Assembly (NCBI GenBank): GCA_030537635.1
Contig: JAUNVM010000004.1
Location: 45,210-109,209 of the forward strand
From: Flaviflexus sp.
GTDB taxonomy: Bacteria; Actinomycetota; Actinomycetes; Actinomycetales; Actinomycetaceae
Direction: 5' to 3'
DNA: 64,000 nt
Part shown: positions 16,557 through 24,341 of the stretch, in pieces
How positions within the stretch are numbered: the first letter of the stretch is position 1
Layout: every line of letters starts with the position of its first letter
The notes under the pieces: generated by a model
The model's database searches: none
The model's input: only the letters and a program-made list of their open reading frames with translations
Told to the model about the DNA's origin: nothing
Position numbers and translations under genes: made by a program

Positions 16557-18136
16557 TTTCGCTTGCCGAAGGACTCTCCGAACTCACCCGGCTCATCGAG
16601 CGGGGGACCGGACACCTTCCCGCCGAACAGATCGAACGCGCCCTCGTGCTCAAGGAGCGGGCCGTCGAGCGGCAAAATGCCGGGCTGGATACCACCGTCG
16701 TCGCCCTCCTGGGCGCCACCGGGGCGGGCAAATCCTCGCTTGTCAACGGCCTGGCCGGAGCCGAGGTGTCAACCGTGACAGCGCGACGTCCGACCACCCG
16801 GTCCCCGCTTGCCGTCTCACCCGCCGCCCACCCCGAGCTGCTCGATTGGCTCGATATTCCGGACCGGGTGAGCGTGCCCATGCCGTGGGCCACCCATGCC
16901 GACCGGCTCGTCCTCCTCGACCTGCCCGATATTGACTCTTCGGAGGCCGAGCACCGCCTCATTGCGGAGCGTATGGCCGAGATTGTTGACGTCCTTATCT
17001 GGGTGCTCGATCCGCAAAAGTATGCCGACGCCGTCGTCCATGAGGACTTCCTGTCCAAGCTATCCGAGCACGGTGCCGTCACCCTCGTCGTCCTCAACCA
17101 GATTGACCGGGTCGCCCCCACCGATCGCCCGGGCATGCTGCGCGATGCTCAGCGGCTGCTCGCGGCCGATGGATTGGATGCCGAGCTGATTGCCACCTCC
17201 GCCCGCACCGGAGAGGGACTTGATGAACTCACCGGCCGGATCAATGCGATTGCCTCGAGCCAGGCGGCTGACGCCGAGCGGCTCGCCGCCGATCTGCGCA
17301 CGCTCGGTGCGGAACTGTCGACCGGACTGGGCACCGATCCGGCTGGGCTCACCAAGCGGGCTCGAGCAGACATTGCCTCCGCGGTCGCCTCGGGAGCCGG
17401 GGTTGACCGGGTGGCCCGAGCTGCCGGCGGTTCCTACCGCTATCGCTCGCGAAAGCATGTGGGATGGCCGCCGCTGCGATGGGTGAGGGGAGTGCGGGTG
17501 GATCCACTCAAGGCCCTCCACCTGCTCGGCCGGAGCGAGGAATCTGCCCCGGCGGTGACCGGGGCCAGGGCCACCCCCGCCTCGGAGGCCCAAGTCCGCT
17601 CCGCGATCCGCACCGCCACCGAGCAGGCCGCCTCCGGCATGCCCCCGGCGTGGCGCCGGGATGCGGTGGAGGAGGCAGAAAACCGGGCCGATGTTGTACT
17701 CGACCGGGCGGATGCCATGATTGGCCGCGCCGATCTCGGCCAGCGCACCACCCCCGGCTGGTGGAAGCTGGGCGGAGTACTTCAGGTGATCGCCTTGCTC
17801 ATCGCCGTTGCCGGGCTCGCCTGGCTCGGCGTGCTGTGGGGCCTATCCATCCTCCAATTCCCCACCGGGGATGTTCCGATGGTGGGGCCCTTCCCCATGC
17901 CAACCGCACTGCTCGCGGCGGGTCTTGTGCTCGGTGCCATCCTCACCATTGTTTTGCGCTGGTGTGCTTCGGTAGGCGCGGGACGAGTCGAACGCCGGGT
18001 GCGCAAGCAGCTCACCGGCCAGATCCACGGCGTGGTCGACGAGCATCTACTTCGCGGTATTGATGCCGAGCTGGAACGCTACCGGGAGATCTCCGGACTG
18101 GCCCGGCGCCTGGAGACGGTCAAGGCTCCCGCTTAG
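16553..18136 (+). CDS. Membrane-anchored GTPase, second of a tandem pair
   Basis: A 527-residue protein related to the preceding GTPase. The P-loop is GATGAGKSS at residues 54-62, the switch again contains RRPTTRSP, G3 is LLDLPDIDSSE, and G4 is VLNQID, closer to canonical NKxD than in its partner. Two hydrophobic segments (LQVIALLIAVAGLAWLGVL and ALLAAGLVLGAILTIVL, about residues 410-475) anchor the C-terminal third. The ATG overlaps the preceding stop by four bases. The pair may form a hetero-oligomer. A stem-loop follows 17 bases after the stop. Confidence 0.8.
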   Translation: MISLAEGLSELTRLIERGTGHLPAEQIERALVLKERAVERQNAGLDTTVVALLGATGAGKSSLVNGLAGAEVSTVTARRPTTRSPLAVSPAAHPELLDWLDIPDRVSVPMPWATHADRLVLLDLPDIDSSEAEHRLIAERMAEIVDVLIWVLDPQKYADAVVHEDFLSKLSEHGAVTLVVLNQIDRVAPTDRPGMLRDAQRLLAADGLDAELIATSARTGEGLDELTGRINAIASSQAADAERLAADLRTLGAELSTGLGTDPAGLTKRARADIASAVASGAGVDRVARAAGGSYRYRSRKHVGWPPLRWVRGVRVDPLKALHLLGRSEESAPAVTGARATPASEAQVRSAIRTATEQAASGMPPAWRRDAVEEAENRADVVLDRADAMIGRADLGQRTTPGWWKLGGVLQVIALLIAVAGLAWLGVLWGLSILQFPTGDVPMVGPFPMPTALLAAGLVLGAILTIVLRWCASVGAGRVERRVRKQLTGQIHGVVDEHLLRGIDAELERYREISGLARRLETVKAPA

Positions 18137-18152
18137 GCAACCGTGCGTGATG

Positions 18153-18180
18153 AGTGGCTCGAGGAGATCCTCGAGCCACT
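18153..18180 (+). terminator. Stem-loop between convergent genes
   Basis: A 13-bp perfect inverted repeat (18153-18165 with 18168-18180) after the GTPase stop. The two-base centre means that the top pairs open to form the loop. No long T-run follows, but position and strength suit a terminator for the + strand operon, possibly acting on the convergent helicase gene too. Confidence 0.55.
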
Positions 18181-18258
18181 TACGTTTATGTGCGGATGCA
18201 CGCTCTGTTGCGCGCACCGTCATGCGCCTGACCGGCCCCGCGTGGGACTGGTGATGAT

Positions 18259-19923
18259 TTAGCGGAAGCGCTTTCCGCCTCGGCCACCTTCGTCGGGGCG
18301 GATCCGCAGGGCGCGGCCGGCCACCTTGGCGTGGGCGATCTTGTTGGTGGAATCCTGAGAAAGCTCAGGATAGACCTCGACAAGGGAGAAGGACGGGAAG
18401 ATGTCGATGCGGCCGAGGTCGGAGCCGCGCAGGCCGCCTTCATTCGTCATGGCGCCAACGATGGCACCGGGGCCAACGCCATCGCGCTTGCCGACCTCGA
18501 CGCGGTAGCGCCGCGACGGACCCGAGCTGCGGCCGGAACGCTCGCGTCCGCGGCCGGCGCGGTCGCTCATGCGCCGCTTCTCGCGGTCCTCCCGCTTGGG
18601 CTCATAATCATCGGGCTGGGGGCCCGGATCGCGCACGCCGAGGGCGAGGAGGGCGAGCAGAAGCTGCTCGTTCGTGAGCTCATCCTCGCCGAGCTCTCTG
18701 CGCTCGTCCAGCTCCTCGAGCAGGGCCTGATACACGCCGAGGCGCCCGATCTGGTAGCGCTCCTTCGCCTTGGTCAGCAGGGCTGCGGCGCGGATCTTGG
18801 AGACCTCGGCCGCATTCGGCAGCTCGACCTCCTCCAGGCGCACCCCGGTGGCCTTTTCGATGCGGCGCAGGCGGTGGCGGTCCTTGGGGCCGATGAAGGT
18901 GAGGGCGGTGCCGGAGCGTCCGGCGCGACCGGTACGGCCAATGCGGTGGACGTACGTGTCAACCTCGCGGGGCACATCGTAGTTGACGACGAGACCGATC
19001 CGGTCGACGTCAAGGCCGCGGGCGGCCACGTCCGTGGCGACAAGAACATCGAGGAATCCGGTACGCAGCCGGTCAACGAGCTTCTCTCGCTCGTTTTGGG
19101 CAACGTCACCGGAGAGGGCGGCGGCCTGGACGCCTCGAGCGCCGAGCTCAAGGGCGAGATCCTCGGCCGAGGCTCGAGTCCGTACGAACACGATCGCGGC
19201 ATCGGCCTTGGTGACGGCAAGGACGCGGGCCAGCGCCCCCATCTTGTGCCGATTGGGAACCACCGCGTAGGTCTGATCGACCGTGTCGACCGTGGTTCCT
19301 GAGGCTGTCACCGACAGGGATAGCGGATCGCGCAGGTAGGCTCGGGCGATTCGGGTGATGGCCTTGGGCATGGTGGCCGAAAACAAGGCGGTCACCCGCT
19401 CCTCGGGCAGATGCGAGGCGATCTCTTCAACATCGTCGGCAAATCCCATACGGAGCATTTCATCGGCCTCGTCAAGAACGACGAAGCGGACCGTCGATAG
19501 ATCGAGGATGCCCTTGTCGATGAGGTCCATGATGCGGCCGGGGGTGCCGACCACGATCTGCGCGCCGGACTTAATCGCCCCGATCTGGGGGCCGTAGGGA
19601 GCCCCGCCGTAGACGGCGGCAATCTCCACGTCGAGGTGGGTGGCCAGCGATCCGATGGCATCGGCACCCTGGAGGGCGAGCTCGCGGGTGGGGGCAAGGA
19701 CAAGGCCCTGCAGTCCGGGGCGGTCCTCGAGGCGGGCCAGCATGGCGAGGCCGAAGGCGGCGGTTTTCCCGGTTCCGGTCTGGGCGACGCCAATGACGTC
19801 GCGGCCCGCAGATAGCGGCTCGATAGCCTGGGCCTGGATCTCGGTCGGGGTGGAAAAACCGGCGTCGTCGAGGGCCTCAAGCAGTGGGGCGGGCAGGCCA
19901 AGGTCGGCGAAAGTGACGGGCAT
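18259..19923 (-). CDS. deaD: DEAD-box ATP-dependent RNA helicase
   Basis: A 554-residue RNA helicase of the DeaD/CsdA type, acting in ribosome assembly and mRNA turnover. Motifs in order: Q motif GFSTPTEIQAQAI, Walker A AQTGTGKT, PTREL, TPGR, DEAD within VLDEADEMLRMGF, SAT, and HRIGRTGRAGR. After a basic Arg/Glu linker comes a DbpA-type RNA-binding domain (KRDGVGPGAIVGAM ... IDIFPSFSLVEV) and an Arg/Gly tail. The start at 19923 (MPVTFADLG) is preferred because AAGGAA precedes it; in-frame ATGs at 19935 and 19953 are alternatives. It lies downstream of the MFS gene but has its own promoter candidate. Confidence 0.93.
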   Translation of the reverse strand: MPVTFADLGLPAPLLEALDDAGFSTPTEIQAQAIEPLSAGRDVIGVAQTGTGKTAAFGLAMLARLEDRPGLQGLVLAPTRELALQGADAIGSLATHLDVEIAAVYGGAPYGPQIGAIKSGAQIVVGTPGRIMDLIDKGILDLSTVRFVVLDEADEMLRMGFADDVEEIASHLPEERVTALFSATMPKAITRIARAYLRDPLSLSVTASGTTVDTVDQTYAVVPNRHKMGALARVLAVTKADAAIVFVRTRASAEDLALELGARGVQAAALSGDVAQNEREKLVDRLRTGFLDVLVATDVAARGLDVDRIGLVVNYDVPREVDTYVHRIGRTGRAGRSGTALTFIGPKDRHRLRRIEKATGVRLEEVELPNAAEVSKIRAAALLTKAKERYQIGRLGVYQALLEELDERRELGEDELTNEQLLLALLALGVRDPGPQPDDYEPKREDREKRRMSDRAGRGRERSGRSSGPSRRYRVEVGKRDGVGPGAIVGAMTNEGGLRGSDLGRIDIFPSFSLVEVYPELSQDSTNKIAHAKVAGRALRIRPDEGGRGGKRFR

Positions 19924-19944
19924 GGATTCCTTCATCGGGGGTAC

Positions 19945-19963
19945 GGCGCGCAATCGGCGCGCC
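19945..19963 (-). promoter_or_regulatory. Leader hairpin of the helicase gene
   Basis: A GC-only 7-bp inverted repeat (19945-19951 with 19957-19963) with a five-base loop lies between the MFS stop and the helicase start. It could end the MFS transcript or form at the 5' end of the helicase mRNA. Confidence 0.35.
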
Positions 19964-19968
19964 CATCC

Positions 19969-19974
19969 ACCCTA
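19969..19974 (-). promoter_or_regulatory. Putative -10 box for the helicase gene
   Basis: TAGGGT on the minus strand, 45 bases before the start at 19923. Transcription from about 19962 would place the GC-rich hairpin at the extreme 5' end of the mRNA. Confidence 0.3.
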
Positions 19975-19996
19975 TCTGCCCAACCCGCCGTACCGG

Positions 19997-21370
19997 CTAC
20001 TTCGGCCCGGTGACGTTGCCGACAGCGATCCGGCTTGCGGCGAGGATGGACAGGGAGCCGACAGCCGCGAGTATGCCCAGGGTGAGGGCGAAGGAAGCCG
20101 GGGTGGCGCCGGGGACGACGGCGAAGAGGATGCCGGCGACGGCAATGCCAATGGAACCACCGAGCGTATCTGCGATCTGCAGCGCTGAGGAGGTCCGGCC
20201 TTGCATCGTCTTATCGGAGATGGCGAGCGCGTGGGTGGTGACTGCCGGATAGGCCAGGCCCATGCCGAATCCGGCGAGACCCCAGGCGCCGACCAGGAGA
20301 ATTGGCGGTACCGACGGGAAGGAGATGGGAATGGCGAGGATCATGCCCGCGGTGAGGATAACCGCGCCGGTCACGGTGACGGCGACCCGCCGCGAGGGCA
20401 GGGCAAAGCGGGTTTGGAGGGCCGATCCGGCCGCCCAGGCGATGGATCCGGCCGTCAGGGTGGCCCCGGCTGCGGTAGGCGACCAGCCGTGAATGCGCTG
20501 CAGGAGGAGGGGAAGGTAGACGTCGATTCCGATGAAGGCGGTATTGGCCACCATGCGGAAGGTGATGGTCGATGGTAGGCCCCGGGCACTAAGCAGGGTG
20601 CCGGCGGGCAGCAGCGGACGAATGAAGAGGCCAATGCCGACAATGGCGGCGGCGGAGCCCACATAGGTGAGGATGGTGAAGTCCTCGGCCTGCCGCCCGG
20701 AAATGAGGTAGAGGGCAAGCGCGCAGCCGGCGGCCCCCAGGGCCGGGAGCAACAGGGGGCGAATCCGGTCGATCTTGCCCGTCCCACCGAGCGAGGGCAT
20801 CATTCCCAGCACTTTGAAGATGGCGGGCATGAGCCCGAAGATGAGAATGGGAACAATGGCGAACACCCACCGCCAGTGGGCGTGGTCAACGAGGAGGCCG
20901 GCAATGGCCGGGCCCACCAGGGAGGGCAGCACCCAGGCGGCGGCGAAGGCCGCGAAGTGGGTGGACTGCTTTTCCGGGGGCACGTACTTGCCGACGAGAA
21001 CGTAGAGCGGCACCACACACATGCCGCCTCCCAGGCCCTGGATGATACGGCCGAAGGCCAGCACCTCCATGGACGGGGCGGCGGTGCAGATGAGCAGTCC
21101 GGTGTTGATGAGAAGCAGTCCCGTGAGTAGCGGTCGGCGCGGCCCGCGAGCATCCACCCACGCGCCGGTAAGCGCGGTCGTGGCCAGCTGAGTGACCAGC
21201 GCCCCGCCGTTGGCAAAGGCGTACAGCTGCTCACCGTCAAGCGCCCGCGAAATGGTGGGCATGGCGGTGGTGACGGCTAGAACTTCGAAGGCCACGGCGC
21301 TAATGAGTGCGGTTGCCACGATAAGGAGCCAGGTTTGGGCGCGCGCCGAGGCGTAGGACTGCTCGGTCAT
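19997..21370 (-). CDS. MFS transporter, drug-exporter-like
   Basis: A 457-residue membrane protein of the major facilitator superfamily. The first helix is WLLIVATALISAVAFEVLAV, followed by TTAMPTISRAL, typical of DHA-type exporters. The loop 2-3 signature region is GAWVDARGPRRPLLTG, and IIQGLGGGMCVVPLYVLVGKYVP resembles motif C-like sequence of DHA2 drug exporters. A dozen or more hydrophobic segments can be counted. Substrate cannot be predicted. It is transcribed away from aspS, with 73 bases to the helicase gene on the same strand. Confidence 0.85.
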   Translation of the reverse strand: MTEQSYASARAQTWLLIVATALISAVAFEVLAVTTAMPTISRALDGEQLYAFANGGALVTQLATTALTGAWVDARGPRRPLLTGLLLINTGLLICTAAPSMEVLAFGRIIQGLGGGMCVVPLYVLVGKYVPPEKQSTHFAAFAAAWVLPSLVGPAIAGLLVDHAHWRWVFAIVPILIFGLMPAIFKVLGMMPSLGGTGKIDRIRPLLLPALGAAGCALALYLISGRQAEDFTILTYVGSAAAIVGIGLFIRPLLPAGTLLSARGLPSTITFRMVANTAFIGIDVYLPLLLQRIHGWSPTAAGATLTAGSIAWAAGSALQTRFALPSRRVAVTVTGAVILTAGMILAIPISFPSVPPILLVGAWGLAGFGMGLAYPAVTTHALAISDKTMQGRTSSALQIADTLGGSIGIAVAGILFAVVPGATPASFALTLGILAAVGSLSILAASRIAVGNVTGPK

Positions 21371-21685
21371 GACGGGTATTGTGCCACGCCGTGCCGAGCG
21401 CTGTCACGTCCCCGCAGCGCGGCGCTCCTCACCCCACGACACCGGCTCGGCAGCACACCGGAGCGGCGGGGCGCCTCCAGACCACGGGATTCGGGTGGCG
21501 TTACCGCTCCGCCCCGCGGTGACGCACCGGGGACAGGTTTGCCGGCAGCGTGGTGGCGGATGCGTGGGGGAGCGGTCGTGCATGGCGAGCCGGGCGGGGT
21601 TTAGAATGGCCCGTGGTGGTGGCCCGTCTCGCCGCTGCCGGCGCCCGCCCGTCTCGCGGACGCGCAATCAACGAAAGAGGTTTCC
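21371..21685. other. Intergenic region between MFS gene and aspS
   Basis: A 315-bp stretch between divergent genes, very GC-rich. Short open frames here lack family resemblance and a ribosome binding site. Only a -10 box for aspS (21602-21607) and a 7-bp inverted repeat (21467-21473 with 21510-21516) were picked out. No T-box or tRNA fold was recognised. Confidence 0.5.
21602..21607 (+). promoter_or_regulatory. Putative -10 box for aspS
   Basis: TAGAAT, 78 bases before the aspS ATG. The leader would hold GAAAGAGG as ribosome binding site near 21673-21680. Confidence 0.45.
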
Positions 21686-23509
21686 ATGCTGAGGACACAC
21701 AACGCAGGCTCGCTGCGCGCCAGCCACATCGGCGACACCGTCACACTCACCGGGTGGGTGGACCGTCGCCGCGACCACGGCGGCATCGCCTTCATTGATC
21801 TTCGCGACGCCTCCGGAATCGCCCAGGTGGTCATCCGCGAGGAGGTGGCCCACGAGCTGAGGAGCGAATACGTGCTCAAGGTGACGGGCACCGTGCGTGA
21901 ACGACCCGAGGGCAACGAGAATCCGGCGATTCCTACCGGAGCCATCGAAGTGGTCGCCGAGGATGTCGAGGTGCTCAACCCGGCTGCCGCTCTGCCCTTC
22001 CAGGTCTCTGCCCACGCCGAGGATTCTGGCGCGGGCGAGGAGGCTCGCCTGCGGTACCGCTACCTCGACCTGCGCCGCCCCTACGAGCAGCGCGCCTTGC
22101 GCCTGCGCGCCAAGGTCAATCGTGCAGCCCGCGATGTGCTGGACGAGCGGGATTTCGTGGAAATCGAAACCCCCACGCTCACCCGCTCCACCCCGGAGGG
22201 CGCCCGCGACTTCCTCGTTCCGGCCCGCCTGTCTCCAGGCTGCTGGTACGCCCTGCCGCAGTCCCCGCAGCTATTCAAGCAGTTGCTCATGGTGGCCGGC
22301 ATGGAACGCTACTACCAGATTGCTCGCTGCTACCGCGATGAGGACTTCCGGGCGGATCGCCAGCCCGAGTTCACCCAGCTGGACGTCGAGATGTCCTTCG
22401 TCGAGCAGGACGATGTCATTGAGGTGGCCGAGGAGGTACTCGCCGCGATCTGGAAGCTCATCGACGTGGAGATTCCCCGCCCGATTGAGCGCATGACCTA
22501 TGCGGATGCCATGGCCCGGTTCGGTTCGGATAAGCCGGATCTGCGCTTTGGCCAGGAGCTCGTTGACCTCACCGACTACTTCTCCGACACCCCGTTCCGG
22601 GTCTTCCAGGCCCCCTACGTGGGTGCGGTGGTCATGCCCGGTGGTGCCAGCCAGCCGCGCCGCACCTTCGACAAGTGGCAGGAGTGGGCAAAGGCGCGCG
22701 GTGCGAAGGGCCTCGCCTACGTCACCGTGGCTGAGGACGGCACGCTCGGTGGCCCGGTCGCTAAGAATATCTCCGAGTCCGAGCGCGATGGTCTGGTCGA
22801 GGCCACCGGTGCCCATCCCGGTGACTGTATCTTCTTCGGTGCCGGCGAGGTGGATGCCGCCCGCGATCTGCTGGGTGCGGCACGCCTCGAGATCGGCAAG
22901 CGCTGCGATCTCATTGACGAGGACGCCTGGGCCTTCGTGTGGGTGGTGGACGCCCCGCTGTTCAAGCCCGCCTCCTCCGCGGTCGCCGAGGGCGACATCG
23001 CGGTTGGCTCCGGCGCGTGGACGGCCGTGCACCACGCCTTCACCTCGCCCAAGCCCGAGTGCCTCGATACCTTCGATACCGATCCGGGCAGCGCCCTCGC
23101 CTACGCCTATGACATCGTGTGCAACGGCAATGAGATCGGCGGCGGCTCCATTCGTATCCACCGGCACGACGTTCAAGAGCGCGTCTTCAAGGTCATGGGC
23201 CTTTCCCAGGAAGAGGCGCAGGCCAAGTTCGGCTTCCTGCTCGACGCCTTCAAATACGGCGCCCCGCCGCACGGCGGCATTGCCTTCGGGTGGGACCGTA
23301 TCGTCTCCCTCCTCATCAAGGCCCCCTCGATTCGCGATGTCATCGCCTTCCCGAAGTCCGGCGGCGGCTTTGACCCGCTGACCGAGGCGCCCGCCCCGAT
23401 CACCCCCGAGCAGCGCAAGGAGGCGGGAGTGGATGCCAAGCCGAAGCCGAAGGCCAAGCCCGGCGAGGATGAGGGCAACAGCGAGGCGGAGGAGCCGACC
23501 GCCCAGTGA
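21686..23509 (+). CDS. aspS: Aspartate--tRNA(Asp/Asn) ligase
   Basis: Class IIb synthetase, 607 residues. It has the OB-fold anticodon domain with [18 protein letters not shown], motif 1, motif 2 in [18 protein letters not shown], the bacterial insertion domain, and motif 3 in [13 protein letters not shown]. His in RRRDHGG, where discriminating enzymes such as that of E. coli have Leu, is associated with non-discriminating AspRS that also charges tRNA-Asn for GatCAB conversion; that is inference from one position. A Lys/Glu/Pro-rich tail follows the catalytic domain. The stop overlaps the acetyltransferase GTG by four bases. Confidence 0.97.
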   Translation: MLRTHNAGSLRASHIGDTVTLTGWVDRRRDHGGIAFIDLRDASGIAQVVIREEVAHELRSEYVLKVTGTVRERPEGNENPAIPTGAIEVVAEDVEVLNPAAALPFQVSAHAEDSGAGEEARLRYRYLDLRRPYEQRALRLRAKVNRAARDVLDERDFVEIETPTLTRSTPEGARDFLVPARLSPGCWYALPQSPQLFKQLLMVAGMERYYQIARCYRDEDFRADRQPEFTQLDVEMSFVEQDDVIEVAEEVLAAIWKLIDVEIPRPIERMTYADAMARFGSDKPDLRFGQELVDLTDYFSDTPFRVFQAPYVGAVVMPGGASQPRRTFDKWQEWAKARGAKGLAYVTVAEDGTLGGPVAKNISESERDGLVEATGAHPGDCIFFGAGEVDAARDLLGAARLEIGKRCDLIDEDAWAFVWVVDAPLFKPASSAVAEGDIAVGSGAWTAVHHAFTSPKPECLDTFDTDPGSALAYAYDIVCNGNEIGGGSIRIHRHDVQERVFKVMGLSQEEAQAKFGFLLDAFKYGAPPHGGIAFGWDRIVSLLIKAPSIRDVIAFPKSGGGFDPLTEAPAPITPEQRKEAGVDAKPKPKAKPGEDEGNSEAEEPTAQ

Positions 23510-24252
23510 TCACCGAATCTGTGTTCTGGCGGAGTATGACTCCCCAGTGGACCGATCGCTCCGATCGGGTCCTGTGGTCATCCGCGGGGCCCGATCACGG
23601 GCTCTTTGTGAGCCAGCGCGGCGCTAAGGTCGAGGCAATCCTCCTCGGCCAACCCGATCTCCTCATCCGCGAGCTTGCCGCCTACGCGCACGAGCACGGC
23701 GATGTTTTTGATCGGGCGCTCCTGGAACGCTCGAGCGCCGATGCGGTGCTTGCGGCGCAGCCATCCCTCTTCGGCCCCCAGCGCGGGGATGAGTGGGATT
23801 TCCTCTATGCCACACGCAAGCCCGAGGAACATCCGCTGAGCTCCAATGTTCGCGAGCTCGATCGAGCCAGCGAGGGGGAGGACATTCGCTCGGTCATCCA
23901 CCGCTCCATTCCCGGCACCTGGGCCCTCGGCGTCTTCGATGAATGCCGCTGGGTGGGATACGTCGAGGATGGTCAGATCCTCTCCGCCATCGCCATCCTT
24001 CCCGCCTCGCGCACGGAGGATGGTGAGATCATCACCCAGCTCGCCGGATTCGGCACGCTGCCCGAGGCTCGCGGCCGAGGTATCGGCGCCGCCGTCATGT
24101 CAACCATTACCCGTGCGACCTTCGACCTGGGACCGGTTGGCTTTGGCATGTGGCGGGATAATGACGTGGCCCGGGGCTTGTACACCAAGCTTGGCTTTAC
24201 CGTTGACGTTGAGCTAGTCACCGTGAAGAAGGGAAGCCTCGAGCGCGGCTGA
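23506..24252 (+). CDS. GNAT family N-acetyltransferase
   Basis: A 248-residue protein. The C-terminal half has the GNAT acetyl-CoA-binding signature [17 protein letters not shown] and the closing [14 protein letters not shown], so it should transfer an acyl group from acetyl-CoA to an unknown amine. The first 100 or so residues form a separate unrecognised domain ([20 protein letters not shown]). The GTG start overlaps the aspS stop by four bases, implying co-translation. A strong bidirectional stem-loop follows 14 bases after its stop. Confidence 0.85.
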   Translation: MITESVFWRSMTPQWTDRSDRVLWSSAGPDHGLFVSQRGAKVEAILLGQPDLLIRELAAYAHEHGDVFDRALLERSSADAVLAAQPSLFGPQRGDEWDFLYATRKPEEHPLSSNVRELDRASEGEDIRSVIHRSIPGTWALGVFDECRWVGYVEDGQILSAIAILPASRTEDGEIITQLAGFGTLPEARGRGIGAAVMSTITRATFDLGPVGFGMWRDNDVARGLYTKLGFTVDVELVTVKKGSLERG

Positions 24253-24266
24253 GGCGAGTGCCCAAT

Positions 24267-24302
24267 AGCAGAAAGTCCAGGGATGTCCCTGGACTTTCTG
24301 CT
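24267..24302. terminator. Bidirectional terminator between GNAT and MMPL genes
   Basis: A perfect 17-bp inverted repeat (24267-24283 with 24286-24302) centred on TG, lying between convergent stops. The stem carries A-runs on one side and T-runs on the other (GAAAG and CTTTC), so each strand yields a hairpin with U residues in its descending arm. Confidence 0.75.
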
Positions 24303-24341
24303 GTGTCGTGACACCGAGCCGGGAGGTAGATCCCCCTGCCG

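Noticed and set aside
21371..21685. T-box leader for aspS, and likewise for hisS and alaS
   Set aside because: No T-box core (AGGGTGGNACCGCG-like) or specifier hairpin in any of the three leaders.
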